From contig CAMPIK010000034.1 in NCBI GenBank assembly GCA_946886325.1, positions 1-10,924 of the forward strand: 10,924 nucleotides of DNA, given 5' to 3'. Positions 1 through 6,572 of this stretch are shown one piece after another. Position numbers and translations under genes: made by a program. The notes beneath the pieces were generated by a model that saw only the letters and a list, made by a program, of their open reading frames with translations, was not told the origin of the DNA and searched no databases. Positions within the stretch are counted from its first letter, which is position 1. Every line of letters begins with the position of its first letter. This stretch comes from an uncultured Shinella sp. (GTDB lineage Bacteria; Pseudomonadota; Alphaproteobacteria; Rhizobiales; Rhizobiaceae).

Positions 1-1115
1 CGTCCGTCCAGATCGGCATCACGCTGATCGGCATCCTGGCCGGTGCCTTTTCGGGTGCCGCACTCGGCGGGCGGCTGCGTGATATTCTCTATGCGGAAGG
101 CGTGCCCGACTGGCTCGCCGACCCGCTCGGCTACGGCATCGTCATCTCGATCATCACCTATCTCTCCGTCGTCATCGGCGAACTGGTGCCGAAGCAGATC
201 GCACTACGCAATGCCGAGCGCTTCGCCTGTTTGGTGTCGCGGCCGATGGCGCTCTTTGCCAAGGTCGGCGCGCCGGCCGTCTGGCTGCTCGACGCATCGA
301 CCAAACTGATCTTCCGCCTGCTCGGCCTGCATGAATCGCCCGAAAGCGCCGTCACCGACGAGGAGATCAAGTCGCTCGTCGCGGAAGCGGAAGCGGCGGG
401 TGTCATCGAGGGCGGCGAGAAGCAGATGATCGCCGGCGTCATGCGCTTCAGCGATCGCACGGCGCGGGGCTTGATGACGCCGCGCAACGATGTCGACTGG
501 ATCGATCTCGACGACGATCCGGACGAAATCCAGCGAAAGCTGATCGAGACGGCGCATTCGCGGATGCCGGTGTCTGAGGGCGGCACCGATACGATGATCG
601 GCATCCTGCAGAAGCGCGAGGCTCTCACGACCCTGCTCAACGGCGAGGTCCTCGACGTCAGGGCGCTGGTGCGCGAGGCGCCGATCGTGCCGGATTCGAT
701 GGATGCGATGCGCGTGCTCGAGGCGCTTCGCAGCGCCGAAATTCCCATGCTGCTCGTCCATGACGAATACGGCCACTTCGAGGGCGTGCTGACGCCGGCC
801 GACGTGCTGGAAGCGATCGCCGGCGTGTTCCGCTCCGACATGGACGAGGGCGAAAGCGACGACTACGCCACGCAGCGCGCCGACGGCTCCTGGTTCATCG
901 ACGGCGCCATGCCGATCGACGAGATGGCCGAGCGCCTCGGCATCGTTCTGCCGGAACGGCGCAACTACCACACGGCCGCCGGGCTTGTGATCGAGGCGCT
1001 GCAGCAATTGCCGAAGACCGGGGAGATCACCGAGGCGCATGGCTGGCAGTTCGAGGTGGTCGACATGGACGGTCGCCGGATCGACAAACTGCTGGCGAGC
1101 CGGCTTCCGGCTTGA
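1..1115 (+). CDS. Hemolysin family protein (CNNM/DUF21 + CBS pair + CorC_HlyC domain), 5' partial
   Basis: The 5' end lies outside the window; the first complete codon is at position 3 and the visible protein has 370 residues, ending in TGA. The first visible residues (SVQIGITLIGILAGAFSG) are the typical core of the CNNM/DUF21 membrane domain, which continues to about residue 108 with hydrophobic segments and the family motif GELVPK. A CBS pair follows, about residues 155-215 (starting near RGLMTPR) and 218-275 (ending near GVLTPADVLEAI). The C-terminal CorC_HlyC domain covers about residues 285-367. Proteins of this build are inner-membrane proteins linked to Mg2+/Co2+ efflux or resistance (CorC/CNNM relatives), although many are annotated only as hemolysin-like. 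A GTG at 102 could be mistaken for a start, but the open frame and conserved residues before it show that it is internal. The gene is convergent with soxR. The family call is firm; the transported ion is not shown by the sequence. Confidence 0.93.
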   Translation, partial: SVQIGITLIGILAGAFSGAALGGRLRDILYAEGVPDWLADPLGYGIVISIITYLSVVIGELVPKQIALRNAERFACLVSRPMALFAKVGAPAVWLLDASTKLIFRLLGLHESPESAVTDEEIKSLVAEAEAAGVIEGGEKQMIAGVMRFSDRTARGLMTPRNDVDWIDLDDDPDEIQRKLIETAHSRMPVSEGGTDTMIGILQKREALTTLLNGEVLDVRALVREAPIVPDSMDAMRVLEALRSAEIPMLLVHDEYGHFEGVLTPADVLEAIAGVFRSDMDEGESDDYATQRADGSWFIDGAMPIDEMAERLGIVLPERRNYHTAAGLVIEALQQLPKTGEITEAHGWQFEVVDMDGRRIDKLLASRLPA

Positions 1116-1189
1116 TTCAGATGCGTTTGGGGCGCTTCAGGTGCGATCGAGCTTAGACGGGTGACGGACCTCAATCCGCACTCGACGTC

Positions 1190-1269
1190 GTCCTCGGCCT
1201 TGTGCCGAGGACCTGCTGAGTCGTCAGAAAAATCAGAAGGTTGCAGATGCTCGGGACAGGCCCGAGCAT
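1190..1269. repeat. RIME-like intergenic mosaic repeat with two palindromes
   Basis: Two perfect hairpins lie in the gap between the 3' ends of the hemolysin-like gene and soxR. The first has 9-bp arms GTCCTCGGC (1190-1198) and GCCGAGGAC (1204-1212) around a 5-nt loop. The second has 9-bp arms ATGCTCGGG (1247-1255) and CCCGAGCAT (1261-1269), also around 5 nt. Both share a CTCGG core. Two palindromes in an element of about 100 bp between genes match what I know of rhizobial intergenic mosaic elements (RIME). The true element ends, perhaps about 1175-1280, cannot be fixed without other copies. The position between convergent genes suggests that the hairpins may also act as a bidirectional terminator, though there is no clear T-tract. 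Confidence 0.65.
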
Positions 1270-1283
1270 GACGGCGGAGGGGG

Positions 1284-1745
1284 CTATTCCTCCAGCAGGT
1301 GCGCGCCTGCGCCTTCGCCGGCAAGCACGTCCTGCGGGTTGCGGAGCGGACAGTCCTGCATGGAGAGGCAGCCGCAGCCGATGCAGCCGTCGAGATGGTC
1401 GCGCAGCGCGGTCAGGCGCCGGATGCGCTCGTCCAACTCCCGCCGCCAGGTTTCGGAAAGGCGGCGCCAGTCGCCTGCCGTCAGCGGGCGGTCGTGCGGC
1501 AGAACCTCGAGAGCATCCTTGATATCTGACAGCGGGATGCCGGTGCGCTGTGCCACCTTGATGACGGCGACCCGGCGCAGCACGCTGCGTTTGTAACGCC
1601 GCTGGTTGCCGCGGTTGCGTTCGCTGCGGATCAGGCCCTTCGTCTCGTAGAAATGCAGGGTGGAGACGGCGACGCCGCTGCGTTCGGCGACCTCGCCGAC
1701 GCTGAGTTCGCGCACGACCGGACCGGGCATCTGTTTTTTCGGCAT
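1284..1745 (-). CDS. soxR: Redox-sensitive transcriptional activator SoxR (MerR family)
   Basis: This 153-residue protein has an N-terminal MerR helix-turn-helix (about residues 14-80; [19 protein letters not shown]), a dimerisation helix (about 85-118), and the SoxR-specific cysteine loop [12 protein letters not shown] with Cys121, 124, 126 and 132. The spacing CX2CXCX5C holds a [2Fe-2S] cluster in SoxR, and the downstream [12 protein letters not shown] tail is also family-typical. Oxidation of the cluster by redox-cycling compounds or superoxide activates transcription from promoters with an over-long spacer. I chose ATG 1745 over the in-frame TTG at 1760 because the TTG lies within the operator, whereas ATG 1745 has GAGG (1758-1755) 9 nt upstream. 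That GAGG is part of one SoxR-box arm, so the operator and ribosome-binding site overlap. The gene is divergent from the FMN reductase gene, its likely direct target. Identification is very secure; autoregulation is inferred. Confidence 0.96.
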   Translation of the reverse strand: MPKKQMPGPVVRELSVGEVAERSGVAVSTLHFYETKGLIRSERNRGNQRRYKRSVLRRVAVIKVAQRTGIPLSDIKDALEVLPHDRPLTAGDWRRLSETWRRELDERIRRLTALRDHLDGCIGCGCLSMQDCPLRNPQDVLAGEGAGAHLLEE

Positions 1746-1750
1746 GGCTG

Positions 1751-1781
1751 TTGACCTCAAGATTAGTTGAGGTTTTATACC
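1751..1781 (+). promoter_or_regulatory. SoxR-controlled promoter of the FMN reductase gene
   Basis: A -35-like TTGACC (1751-1756) and a -10-like TATACC (1776-1781) are separated by 19 bp. This is longer than the usual 17 bp and is characteristic of SoxR/MerR-activated promoters. The SoxR box overlaps the end of the -35 hexamer and fills most of the spacer. A start about 7 nt past the -10 would give a leader of roughly 29 nt. On the other strand, TATAAA (1779-1774) with TTTGCC (1801-1796) 16 bp upstream could be the soxR promoter, so the two -10 elements may overlap; that second promoter is much less certain. Confidence 0.75.
1755..1772. promoter_or_regulatory. SoxR box (operator)
   Basis: The 18 bases CCTCAAGATTAGTTGAGG form an inverted repeat with perfect 6-bp arms (CCTCAA/TTGAGG) around a 6-bp centre. 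Arms, length and the seventh base agree with the classical enterobacterial SoxR box CCTCAAGTTAACTTGAGG; only centre positions differ. It lies between soxR and the divergent FMN reductase gene, inside the spacer of the plus-strand promoter, which is where MerR-family activators bind. Confidence 0.9.
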
Positions 1782-1816
1782 ACGGGCTCCCTGAAGGCAA
1801 ACGAGGAGCCGAATTC

Positions 1817-2389
1817 ATGCAAGACACGATCAAGGTCGCCCTGATCTACGGCAGCGCGCGCGAGAACCGCTTCTGCGAGACGGTGGTGCGCTGGGTGCTG
1901 TCCGAACTATCGACGATGCAGGGCATCGACATCACGCTCGTCGATCCGGCTGACCTGACGATCACCGCGGCTGGGCTGGATGCGGCGTCGGCCGAGACCG
2001 TCGAGGCGCTGCTCTCCGGGGCGGATGCCTTCCTGATCGCGGTGCCGGAATATAACCATGGCTATCCGGCGGCCCTGAAGGCGGTGATCGATTCCGCCTA
2101 CCGGCCCTGGCATGCCAAGCCCGTCGCCTTCGTTTCCTATGGCGGCGTTTCGGGCGGGCTCAGGGCCGTCGAGCAGTTGCGGCAGGTCTTCGCCGAACTC
2201 CATGCGGTGACGATCCGCGACACGGTGAGCCTTGCCCATGTCTGGGCGCTCTTCGATTCGGCCGGACATCCGCTGCGCCCCGGCCAGATGAACGGGCCGC
2301 TGCTGGCCATGATGGCGCGCCTGCTCTGGTGGGCGCGGGCCTTGAAGCGCGCACGCGAGGAGGCGGATTATGAGCAGGTCGCCGCCTAG
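1817..2389 (+). CDS. NADPH-dependent FMN reductase family flavoprotein
   Basis: A 190-residue flavodoxin-like protein. The N-terminal beta strand and loop VALIYGSARENRFC (residues 7-20) form the FMN phosphate-binding loop, and PEYNHGYPAALKAVID (77-92) is the hallmark motif of NADPH-dependent FMN reductases (chromate/quinone/azo-reductase-like). SYGGVSGGLRAVEQLR (107-122) is another conserved segment. The start at ATG 1817 is set by GAGGAG (1803-1808) 8 nt upstream; an in-frame TTG at 1751 is excluded because it falls on the promoter. The enzyme is expected to be cytosolic and to reduce free flavin, quinones or similar acceptors with NAD(P)H. Control by SoxR is strongly suggested by the operator and 19-bp-spacer promoter just upstream, which fits a role against redox-cycling compounds. 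The substrate cannot be told from sequence. The gene ends 7 bp before the convergent trmL stop. Confidence 0.92.
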   Translation: MQDTIKVALIYGSARENRFCETVVRWVLSELSTMQGIDITLVDPADLTITAAGLDAASAETVEALLSGADAFLIAVPEYNHGYPAALKAVIDSAYRPWHAKPVAFVSYGGVSGGLRAVEQLRQVFAELHAVTIRDTVSLAHVWALFDSAGHPLRPGQMNGPLLAMMARLLWWARALKRAREEADYEQVAA

Positions 2390-2396
2390 CCGCGCC

Positions 2397-2858
2397 TCAG
2401 GCGAAGCCGGTCTGGCGCAGCGCCTCGCCGGCGATCATCGCCGCCGACATCGCGACGTTGATCGAGCGCTGGCCTTCGACCATCGGGATCGTCACGCGTT
2501 CGTCGGCGCTCGCATGGACGTCCTCAGGCACGCCGGCGCTCTCTCGACCGAAGAGCAGGATATCGTCGGCCCGATAGGCAAGCGCGGTGTAGGGCGCCGA
2601 AGCCTTGGTGGAGGCAAGCACCAGCCGCCGGCCTTCCTGCCGGCGCCAGTCCTCGAAGCGCGCCCAGGTGACGTGGCGCGTCAGCGCCGCCGAGGCGATA
2701 TAGTCGAGGCCGGCGCGTTTCAGGCTGCGGTCGGAAATGTCGAAGCCGGCCGGCTCGATGATATCGACCGAAAGGCCGAGGCAGGCGGCGAGGCGCAGGA
2801 TCGTGCCGGTGTTGCCGGCGATGTCGGGCTGGTAGAGCGCGATGCGGAGACGGGACAT
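2397..2858 (-). CDS. trmL: tRNA (cytidine(34)-2'-O)-methyltransferase TrmL
   Basis: A 153-residue SPOUT-superfamily methyltransferase of the usual compact TrmL length. All three SPOUT motifs are visible: motif 1 ALYQPDIAGNTGTILRLA (residues 7-24), motif 2 LLFGRESAGVPEDV (101-114), and motif 3 TIPMVEGQRSINVAMSAA (123-140), which form the trefoil knot that binds S-adenosylmethionine. TrmL acts as a dimer and 2'-O-methylates the wobble nucleotide of tRNA-Leu isoacceptors in the cytosol. The start ATG at 2858 is the only sensible one, since the family begins just before the first strand (RLRIALYQP); no strong Shine-Dalgarno sequence precedes it. The gene is convergent with the FMN reductase gene and is not obviously linked to it functionally. 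More distant SpoU-type homologues act on other RNAs, but the short length favours TrmL. Confidence 0.93.
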   Translation of the reverse strand: MSRLRIALYQPDIAGNTGTILRLAACLGLSVDIIEPAGFDISDRSLKRAGLDYIASAALTRHVTWARFEDWRRQEGRRLVLASTKASAPYTALAYRADDILLFGRESAGVPEDVHASADERVTIPMVEGQRSINVAMSAAMIAGEALRQTGFA

Positions 2859-3210
2859 CAGTCTGCGCTAACGCATCTGTGCCTTCCGGGCAACAGGCGC
2901 GGGCTTCGCCGGAGGCGGGCGACGAATGCCTCTGGCAAAATGTCGCATTTCGCGCTAGGAAGCGCCATCTGCAACACGAGACAAGGGAGGCTTCCGATGA
3001 ATACAGTTGGTCGAATGCGCCTTCCGGCCGGGATCACACCGCGTCTCGCCTAGGCGTATACCACGCTTCCGACTTTGCAGACATTTCCATTTTTTCGACA
3101 GGCCGCCCGGCACCCGTTTCGCCGTGCGGCCACCGTTCCGGGACTTCGGCATTCGTGCGCGCCCTTTCGGCGTGCCGCCGGCCCGACCGACCTTCACGGA
3201 GAAAGCCACC
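2859..3210. other. 352-bp intergenic region before the first ABC exporter
   Basis: This gap between the trmL start and the exporter start holds no long gene that I can support. It contains the 18-codon ORF at 2997-3053, a perfect 10-bp palindrome CGCCTAGGCG (3047-3056) overlapping that ORF's stop codon, and a T-rich run near 3086-3098. The exporter frame stays open upstream to 3007, but those residues do not look like an ABC exporter N-terminus. The promoters for both flanking genes should lie here, yet I see no convincing -35/-10 pair. Confidence 0.6.
2997..3053 (+). CDS. Possible 18-residue small protein or leader peptide
   Basis: ATG 2997 is preceded by AGGGAGG (2984-2990) with a 6-nt spacing, the best Shine-Dalgarno match seen in the window. 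The reading frame MNTVGRMRLPAGITPRLA ends at TAG 3051-3053. The stop overlaps a perfect palindrome (3047-3056). It lies 157 bp upstream of the exporter start on the same strand. I recognise no family. It could be a leader ORF controlling the exporter, a real micro-protein, or the leftover start of a lost gene. The strong ribosome-binding site is the only evidence that it is translated. Confidence 0.3.
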   Translation: MNTVGRMRLPAGITPRLA

Positions 3211-5064
3211 ATGTTCGGCTGGTTTGAAAGACGACTGAACCCCTATCCGCCGGAAGCGCCGACGCTGCCTCCGAAGGGCCTGTTTGCCTTCCTCTGGCAC
3301 TATACGCGTCCCGCTGCCCCCTGGCTTGCCGTGCTCGGCATCTGCTCCATGGTGCTCGGCATCGCGGAAGTGCTGCTGTTCCAGTTCCTCGGCAATATCA
3401 TCGACTGGCTGTCGGCCAGCGACCCGGACACGTTCCTCGCCCGCGAGGGCGGCACGCTCGTCTGGATGGCCGTGCTTTTGCTCGTCGTCATTCCGGGCTT
3501 CGGCGCGCTGCACACGATGACGATGCATCAGGCGCTTGCCGGCAATTTCCCGATGATCGCCCGCTGGCAGATGCACCGCTATCTCATCCGCCAGAGCATG
3601 ACCTTCTTCTCCAACGAGTTCGCAGGCCGCGTCTCGACCAAGGTCATGCAGACGTCGCTTGCCGTGCGCGAAACGGTGATGAAGGTCATCGACGTCTTCG
3701 TCTATGTGGTGAGCTACTTCATCTCGATGATCGCGATCATCGCGGCGGCGGACCTGCGTCTCGTCGTGCCGCTGCTCGTCTGGTTCGTCGTCTACGTCCT
3801 GATCCTTCGCTACTTCGTGCCGAAGCTCATGGTGATCTCGCGCGAGCAGGCGGATGCACGCTCGATGATGACGGGCCGGATCGTCGACAGCTACACCAAT
3901 ATCGCGACGGTGAAGCTCTTCTCGCATGCCGGACGGGAAGAGACCTTTGCCCGCGAAGGCATGCACGAGTTCCTCAAGACCGTGCACCGGCAGATGCGGC
4001 TCATCACCGCGTTCAACATCGCGATCGACATCAACAACGTGCTCGCCATGTTCTTCACGGCGACGATCGGCATCTATTTCTGGATGACGGGCGATGTCTC
4101 CGTCGGTGCCGTTGCGGTCGCCGTCGGCCTGGCGATGCGCATCAACGGCATGTCGCAATGGGTGATGTGGGAGGTGACGGCGCTCTTCGAGAACATCGGC
4201 ACGGTCTATGACGGCATGGGCATGATGACCAAGGCGCATGACATCGTCGACCGTCCGGAGGCCGCGAACCTCAATGCGAAGAAGGGCCATATCGTCTTCG
4301 ACAAGGTGCGCTTCCACTACGGCAAGGCGAAGGGCATCATCGAGGACCTGACGCTCGACATCCGGCCGGGCGAGAAGATCGGCCTCGTCGGGCGCTCCGG
4401 CGCCGGCAAGACGACGATGATGAACCTGCTGTTGCGCTTCTACGACCTGGAATCGGGCCGCATCAGCATCGACGGGCAGGACATCGCAAAGGTGACGCAG
4501 GACAGCCTGCGCGCGCAGATCGGCGTCGTCACGCAGGATACCTCGCTGCTCCACCGCTCGATCCGCGACAACATCGCCTATGGCAAGCCGGAGGCGACCG
4601 ACGCGGACATCGTCGAAGCCGCCAAGCGGGCCAATGCCTGGGAGTTCATCCAGAGCCTCAGCGACCTGCATGGCCGCACCGGCCTCGATGCGCAGGTCGG
4701 CGAGCGTGGCGTCAAACTCTCCGGCGGCCAGCGCCAGCGCATCGCGATCGCCCGCGTCTTCCTGAAGGACGCGCCGATCCTGGTGCTCGACGAGGCGACC
4801 TCGGCGCTCGACTCGGAAGTCGAGGCGGCGATCCAGGAGAACCTCTTCGCCCTGATGCAGGGCAAGACGGTGATCGCGATTGCCCACCGGCTTTCGACGC
4901 TGACGGAGATGGACCGGCTGGTGGTGCTCGACAAGGGGCATATCCACGAGACGGGCACCCATGCCGAACTCGTCGAGAAGGGCGGCATCTATGCCGACCT
5001 CTGGGCGCGCCAGTCCGGCGGCTTCATCGCCGACGACGCCGATGCCGGCCAGGCGGCCGAGTAA
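3211..5064 (+). CDS. ABC exporter half-transporter, fused permease and ATPase
   Basis: A complete 617-residue protein with an N-terminal six-helix exporter membrane domain (about residues 35-325) and a C-terminal nucleotide-binding domain (about 360-600). All ATPase motifs are present: Walker A GRSGAGKTT (394-402), Q-loop Gln442 in VVTQDT, signature LSGGQ (503-507), Walker B ILVLDE (523-528) and the H-loop histidine in IAHR (His559). Such half-transporters form inner-membrane homo- or heterodimers that export lipids, drugs or peptides; the substrate cannot be read from the sequence. I chose ATG 3211 because GGAG (3198-3201) lies 9 nt upstream and the protein then begins MFGWFERRLNPYPPE, as expected for the family. 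The frame is open back to 3007, but that part is Arg/Pro-rich and unlike the family. It is a close paralogue of the gene at 9412, with which it could have formed a heterodimer. A GC hairpin follows the stop. Confidence 0.93.
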   Translation: MFGWFERRLNPYPPEAPTLPPKGLFAFLWHYTRPAAPWLAVLGICSMVLGIAEVLLFQFLGNIIDWLSASDPDTFLAREGGTLVWMAVLLLVVIPGFGALHTMTMHQALAGNFPMIARWQMHRYLIRQSMTFFSNEFAGRVSTKVMQTSLAVRETVMKVIDVFVYVVSYFISMIAIIAAADLRLVVPLLVWFVVYVLILRYFVPKLMVISREQADARSMMTGRIVDSYTNIATVKLFSHAGREETFAREGMHEFLKTVHRQMRLITAFNIAIDINNVLAMFFTATIGIYFWMTGDVSVGAVAVAVGLAMRINGMSQWVMWEVTALFENIGTVYDGMGMMTKAHDIVDRPEAANLNAKKGHIVFDKVRFHYGKAKGIIEDLTLDIRPGEKIGLVGRSGAGKTTMMNLLLRFYDLESGRISIDGQDIAKVTQDSLRAQIGVVTQDTSLLHRSIRDNIAYGKPEATDADIVEAAKRANAWEFIQSLSDLHGRTGLDAQVGERGVKLSGGQRQRIAIARVFLKDAPILVLDEATSALDSEVEAAIQENLFALMQGKTVIAIAHRLSTLTEMDRLVVLDKGHIHETGTHAELVEKGGIYADLWARQSGGFIADDADAGQAAE

Positions 5065-5071
5065 GGGGCAA

Positions 5072-5097
5072 CCGCGGCGGCAAACGCGCCGCCGCGG
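5072..5097 (+). terminator. GC-rich hairpin after the ABC exporter gene
   Basis: A perfect 10-bp stem, CCGCGGCGGC (5072-5081) and GCCGCCGCGG (5088-5097), with a 6-nt AAACGC loop, begins 7 bp after the exporter stop. No T-tract follows, so it is not a textbook intrinsic terminator. It may stop transcription weakly or protect the mRNA 3' end. It separates the exporter from the methyltransferase gene, whose start is only 30 bp further on. Confidence 0.5.
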
Positions 5098-5127
5098 CAA
5101 GACAAATGCTCTGACAGGGGGAACGGG

Positions 5128-5871
5128 ATGAGCGGCGAACGACTCTACAACGATGCCGACCTGGCGCAGTTCTACGATCTCGACAATGGCTGGGCGGACG
5201 ATACGCGCTTCTGCCTCGACCTTGCGAAACATGCCGGCTCGGTGCTCGATCTCGGCTGCGGCACCGGGCTTCTGGCGGCGGAAATCGCACTCGCCGGCAA
5301 GCGGGTCGTCGGTGCCGATCCGGCAGCGGCGATGCTGGACGTCGCGCGCGGCCGGCCGGGGGGCGACAGGGTGCGATGGGTGGAGGCGGATGCGCGCACG
5401 ATGCGGCTCGGCGAAACCTTCGACCTCATCATGATGACCGGCCACGCGTTCCAGGTGTTCCTGACTTCGGAGGATCGGCTCGCCGTTCTTTCGACTATTG
5501 CGGCGCATCTGACGCCGGATGGCCGCTTCATCGTCGACAGCCGCAATCCGGCCGTCGAGGAATGGCGCGAATGGACGCAGGAACGGTCACACCGGATCGT
5601 CGAGCATCTGTCGCTGGGACCGGTCGAGGCCTGGAACGACGTCAGCCGTGACGAGGCAACCGGCATCGTCACCTATGACACCTTCTACCGCGCCACGGAC
5701 GGCAGCCGCGCTTTCTCTGCAACGTCAAAGCTCGGCTATCCCGCGAAGGAGGAGATCGAGCGCCTGATCGCCGACGCCGGTCTCACCGTCGAGCGCTGGA
5801 TGGGCGACTGGCGGGGTGGAGCGCTATCCGAGGATGCGCCCGAGATCATACCGATCGGCCGCCTGGCATAG
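5128..5871 (+). CDS. Class I SAM-dependent methyltransferase
   Basis: A 247-residue protein with a Rossmann-like methyltransferase domain. Motif I VLDLGCGTG (residues 39-47) binds S-adenosylmethionine; the acidic residue ending strand 2 is Asp64 in VVGADPA; VEADAR (85-90) precedes strand 4, which is FDLIMMTGHAFQVF (98-111). A long C-terminal part with beta-rich character (about 150-247) follows, as in methyltransferase domain 25/11 proteins acting on small molecules. The start ATG 5128 has AGGGGG (5116-5121) 6 nt upstream. It lies 63 bp after the exporter stop on the same strand, with a hairpin in between, so co-transcription is possible but unclear. It is convergent with the cytochrome c gene. 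The substrate is unknown; no motif points to a tRNA, rRNA or quinone target. Confidence 0.87.
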   Translation: MSGERLYNDADLAQFYDLDNGWADDTRFCLDLAKHAGSVLDLGCGTGLLAAEIALAGKRVVGADPAAAMLDVARGRPGGDRVRWVEADARTMRLGETFDLIMMTGHAFQVFLTSEDRLAVLSTIAAHLTPDGRFIVDSRNPAVEEWREWTQERSHRIVEHLSLGPVEAWNDVSRDEATGIVTYDTFYRATDGSRAFSATSKLGYPAKEEIERLIADAGLTVERWMGDWRGGALSEDAPEIIPIGRLA

Positions 5872-5881
5872 CGGCAGGCAA

Positions 5882-5906
5882 CCGGCGCGGGACGACCCCG
5901 CGCCGG
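5882..5906. terminator. Likely bidirectional terminator hairpin between convergent genes
   Basis: A perfect 10-bp stem, CCGGCGCGGG (5882-5891) and CCCGCGCCGG (5897-5906), with a 5-nt loop lies in the 47-bp gap between the methyltransferase stop and the cytochrome c stop. A further outer pairing, GGCAAC (5877-5882) with GTTGCC (5913-5918), could lengthen the structure. There is no T-tract on either strand. Its position and strength suggest an end point for transcripts from both sides. Confidence 0.6.
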
Positions 5907-5918
5907 CCAAGCGTTGCC

Positions 5919-6563
5919 TCACGGCGTCGGACAGGCAGCCCCCGTCTCGACCCAGGCGGCGATCAGCTGGCCGAAGACCTCCTGCGATCCCGGCACCGGC
6001 TCGCGGCCTTCGCCGGGGTTCCAGCCCCAGCCGACAAGGGTGTCTTCCGCCATGTGCTCGACCATCTCGGCCATGGTCTTGTTGCCGTTGCGCTCCGGGT
6101 CCTTCAACTGAAGACAGATCTCGCCGAGCGACTTGCCCTCCCAGGCCATCTCGATCGGTGCCAGATGCCAGGACGGGTGGCCCGGAATGCTCTTCAGGCT
6201 TTCCGACTGGCCGACGACGGCGATGTTTTCCGCCCCGTGACAGGTGTTGCAGGTCATGCCGGGCATGCCCATGCCGCCATCGCCGCGGCTGACGGGCGGC
6301 TGATGCGGCGTCATCGCCAGGTTCTGCAACGGCCGGTCGGTGCGCGGGTGACAGTTCACGCAGCGCGGATGCTGGATCACCTTGCCCGCCTCCTGGAAGA
6401 GCGCGACGGAGCGCTCCGTGGCATCGCCGATCGATTGGAAGTCCGATGCCGGGCGAAGGGCGTTGTCGGGATTGTCCTGCGCCTTCGATGCGGGCGACAC
6501 GGCGAGCGTGACGCCCATGAGGGCGCCGGCCGCAAGCGCGGCCAGGGTTCTACGGCTGGTCAT
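5919..6563 (-). CDS. Dihaem c-type cytochrome of the IorAB-like operon
   Basis: A 214-residue exported protein. Residues 1-28 form a Sec signal peptide (MTSRRTLAALAAGALMGVTL..., likely cleavage after ASKA). Two CXXCH haem c attachment motifs follow, CVNCH (68-72) and CNTCH (105-109), with several methionines that could be axial ligands (for example Met84, Met99, Met102). Similar genes beside molybdenum hydroxylases are often named isoquinoline 1-oxidoreductase subunit. It is the last gene of a three-gene minus-strand operon, starting 9 bp after the large-subunit stop, with a TAAGGA Shine-Dalgarno sequence that overlaps that stop. I infer that it takes electrons from the [2Fe-2S] subunit in the periplasm and passes them to the respiratory chain. 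The haem motifs are direct evidence; the partner role is inferred from the operon. Confidence 0.85.
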   Translation of the reverse strand: MTSRRTLAALAAGALMGVTLAVSPASKAQDNPDNALRPASDFQSIGDATERSVALFQEAGKVIQHPRCVNCHPRTDRPLQNLAMTPHQPPVSRGDGGMGMPGMTCNTCHGAENIAVVGQSESLKSIPGHPSWHLAPIEMAWEGKSLGEICLQLKDPERNGNKTMAEMVEHMAEDTLVGWGWNPGEGREPVPGSQEVFGQLIAAWVETGAACPTP

Positions 6564-6572
6564 GGTCCATCC

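Noticed and set aside
1751..1816. TTG start at 1751 for the FMN reductase
   Set aside because: This TTG is the proposed -35 element itself; ATG 1817 has a strong, well-spaced Shine-Dalgarno sequence and begins the flavodoxin fold normally.
2933..2946. A sigma-54-like promoter (TGGCA...CGC)
   Set aside because: Only 9 bp separate the GG and GC doublets instead of the required 10, and the -12 part lacks the TT before GC.
2370..3053. A 227-residue plus-strand frame overlapping trmL
   Set aside because: It is antisense to trmL, which has all three SPOUT motifs, and its sequence resembles no family. Only its last 18 codons, from ATG 2997, have independent support from a Shine-Dalgarno sequence.
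3007..3210. N-terminal extension of the first ABC exporter
   Set aside because: The 68 extra residues are Arg/Pro-rich and unlike the family, while ATG 3211 has a well-spaced GGAG.
3034..5508. An 824-residue open frame on the minus strand opposite the first ABC exporter and the methyltransferase
   Set aside because: Its composition is typical of an antisense shadow (very rich in Arg, Asp, Glu, His), and the plus-strand genes have full motif sets.
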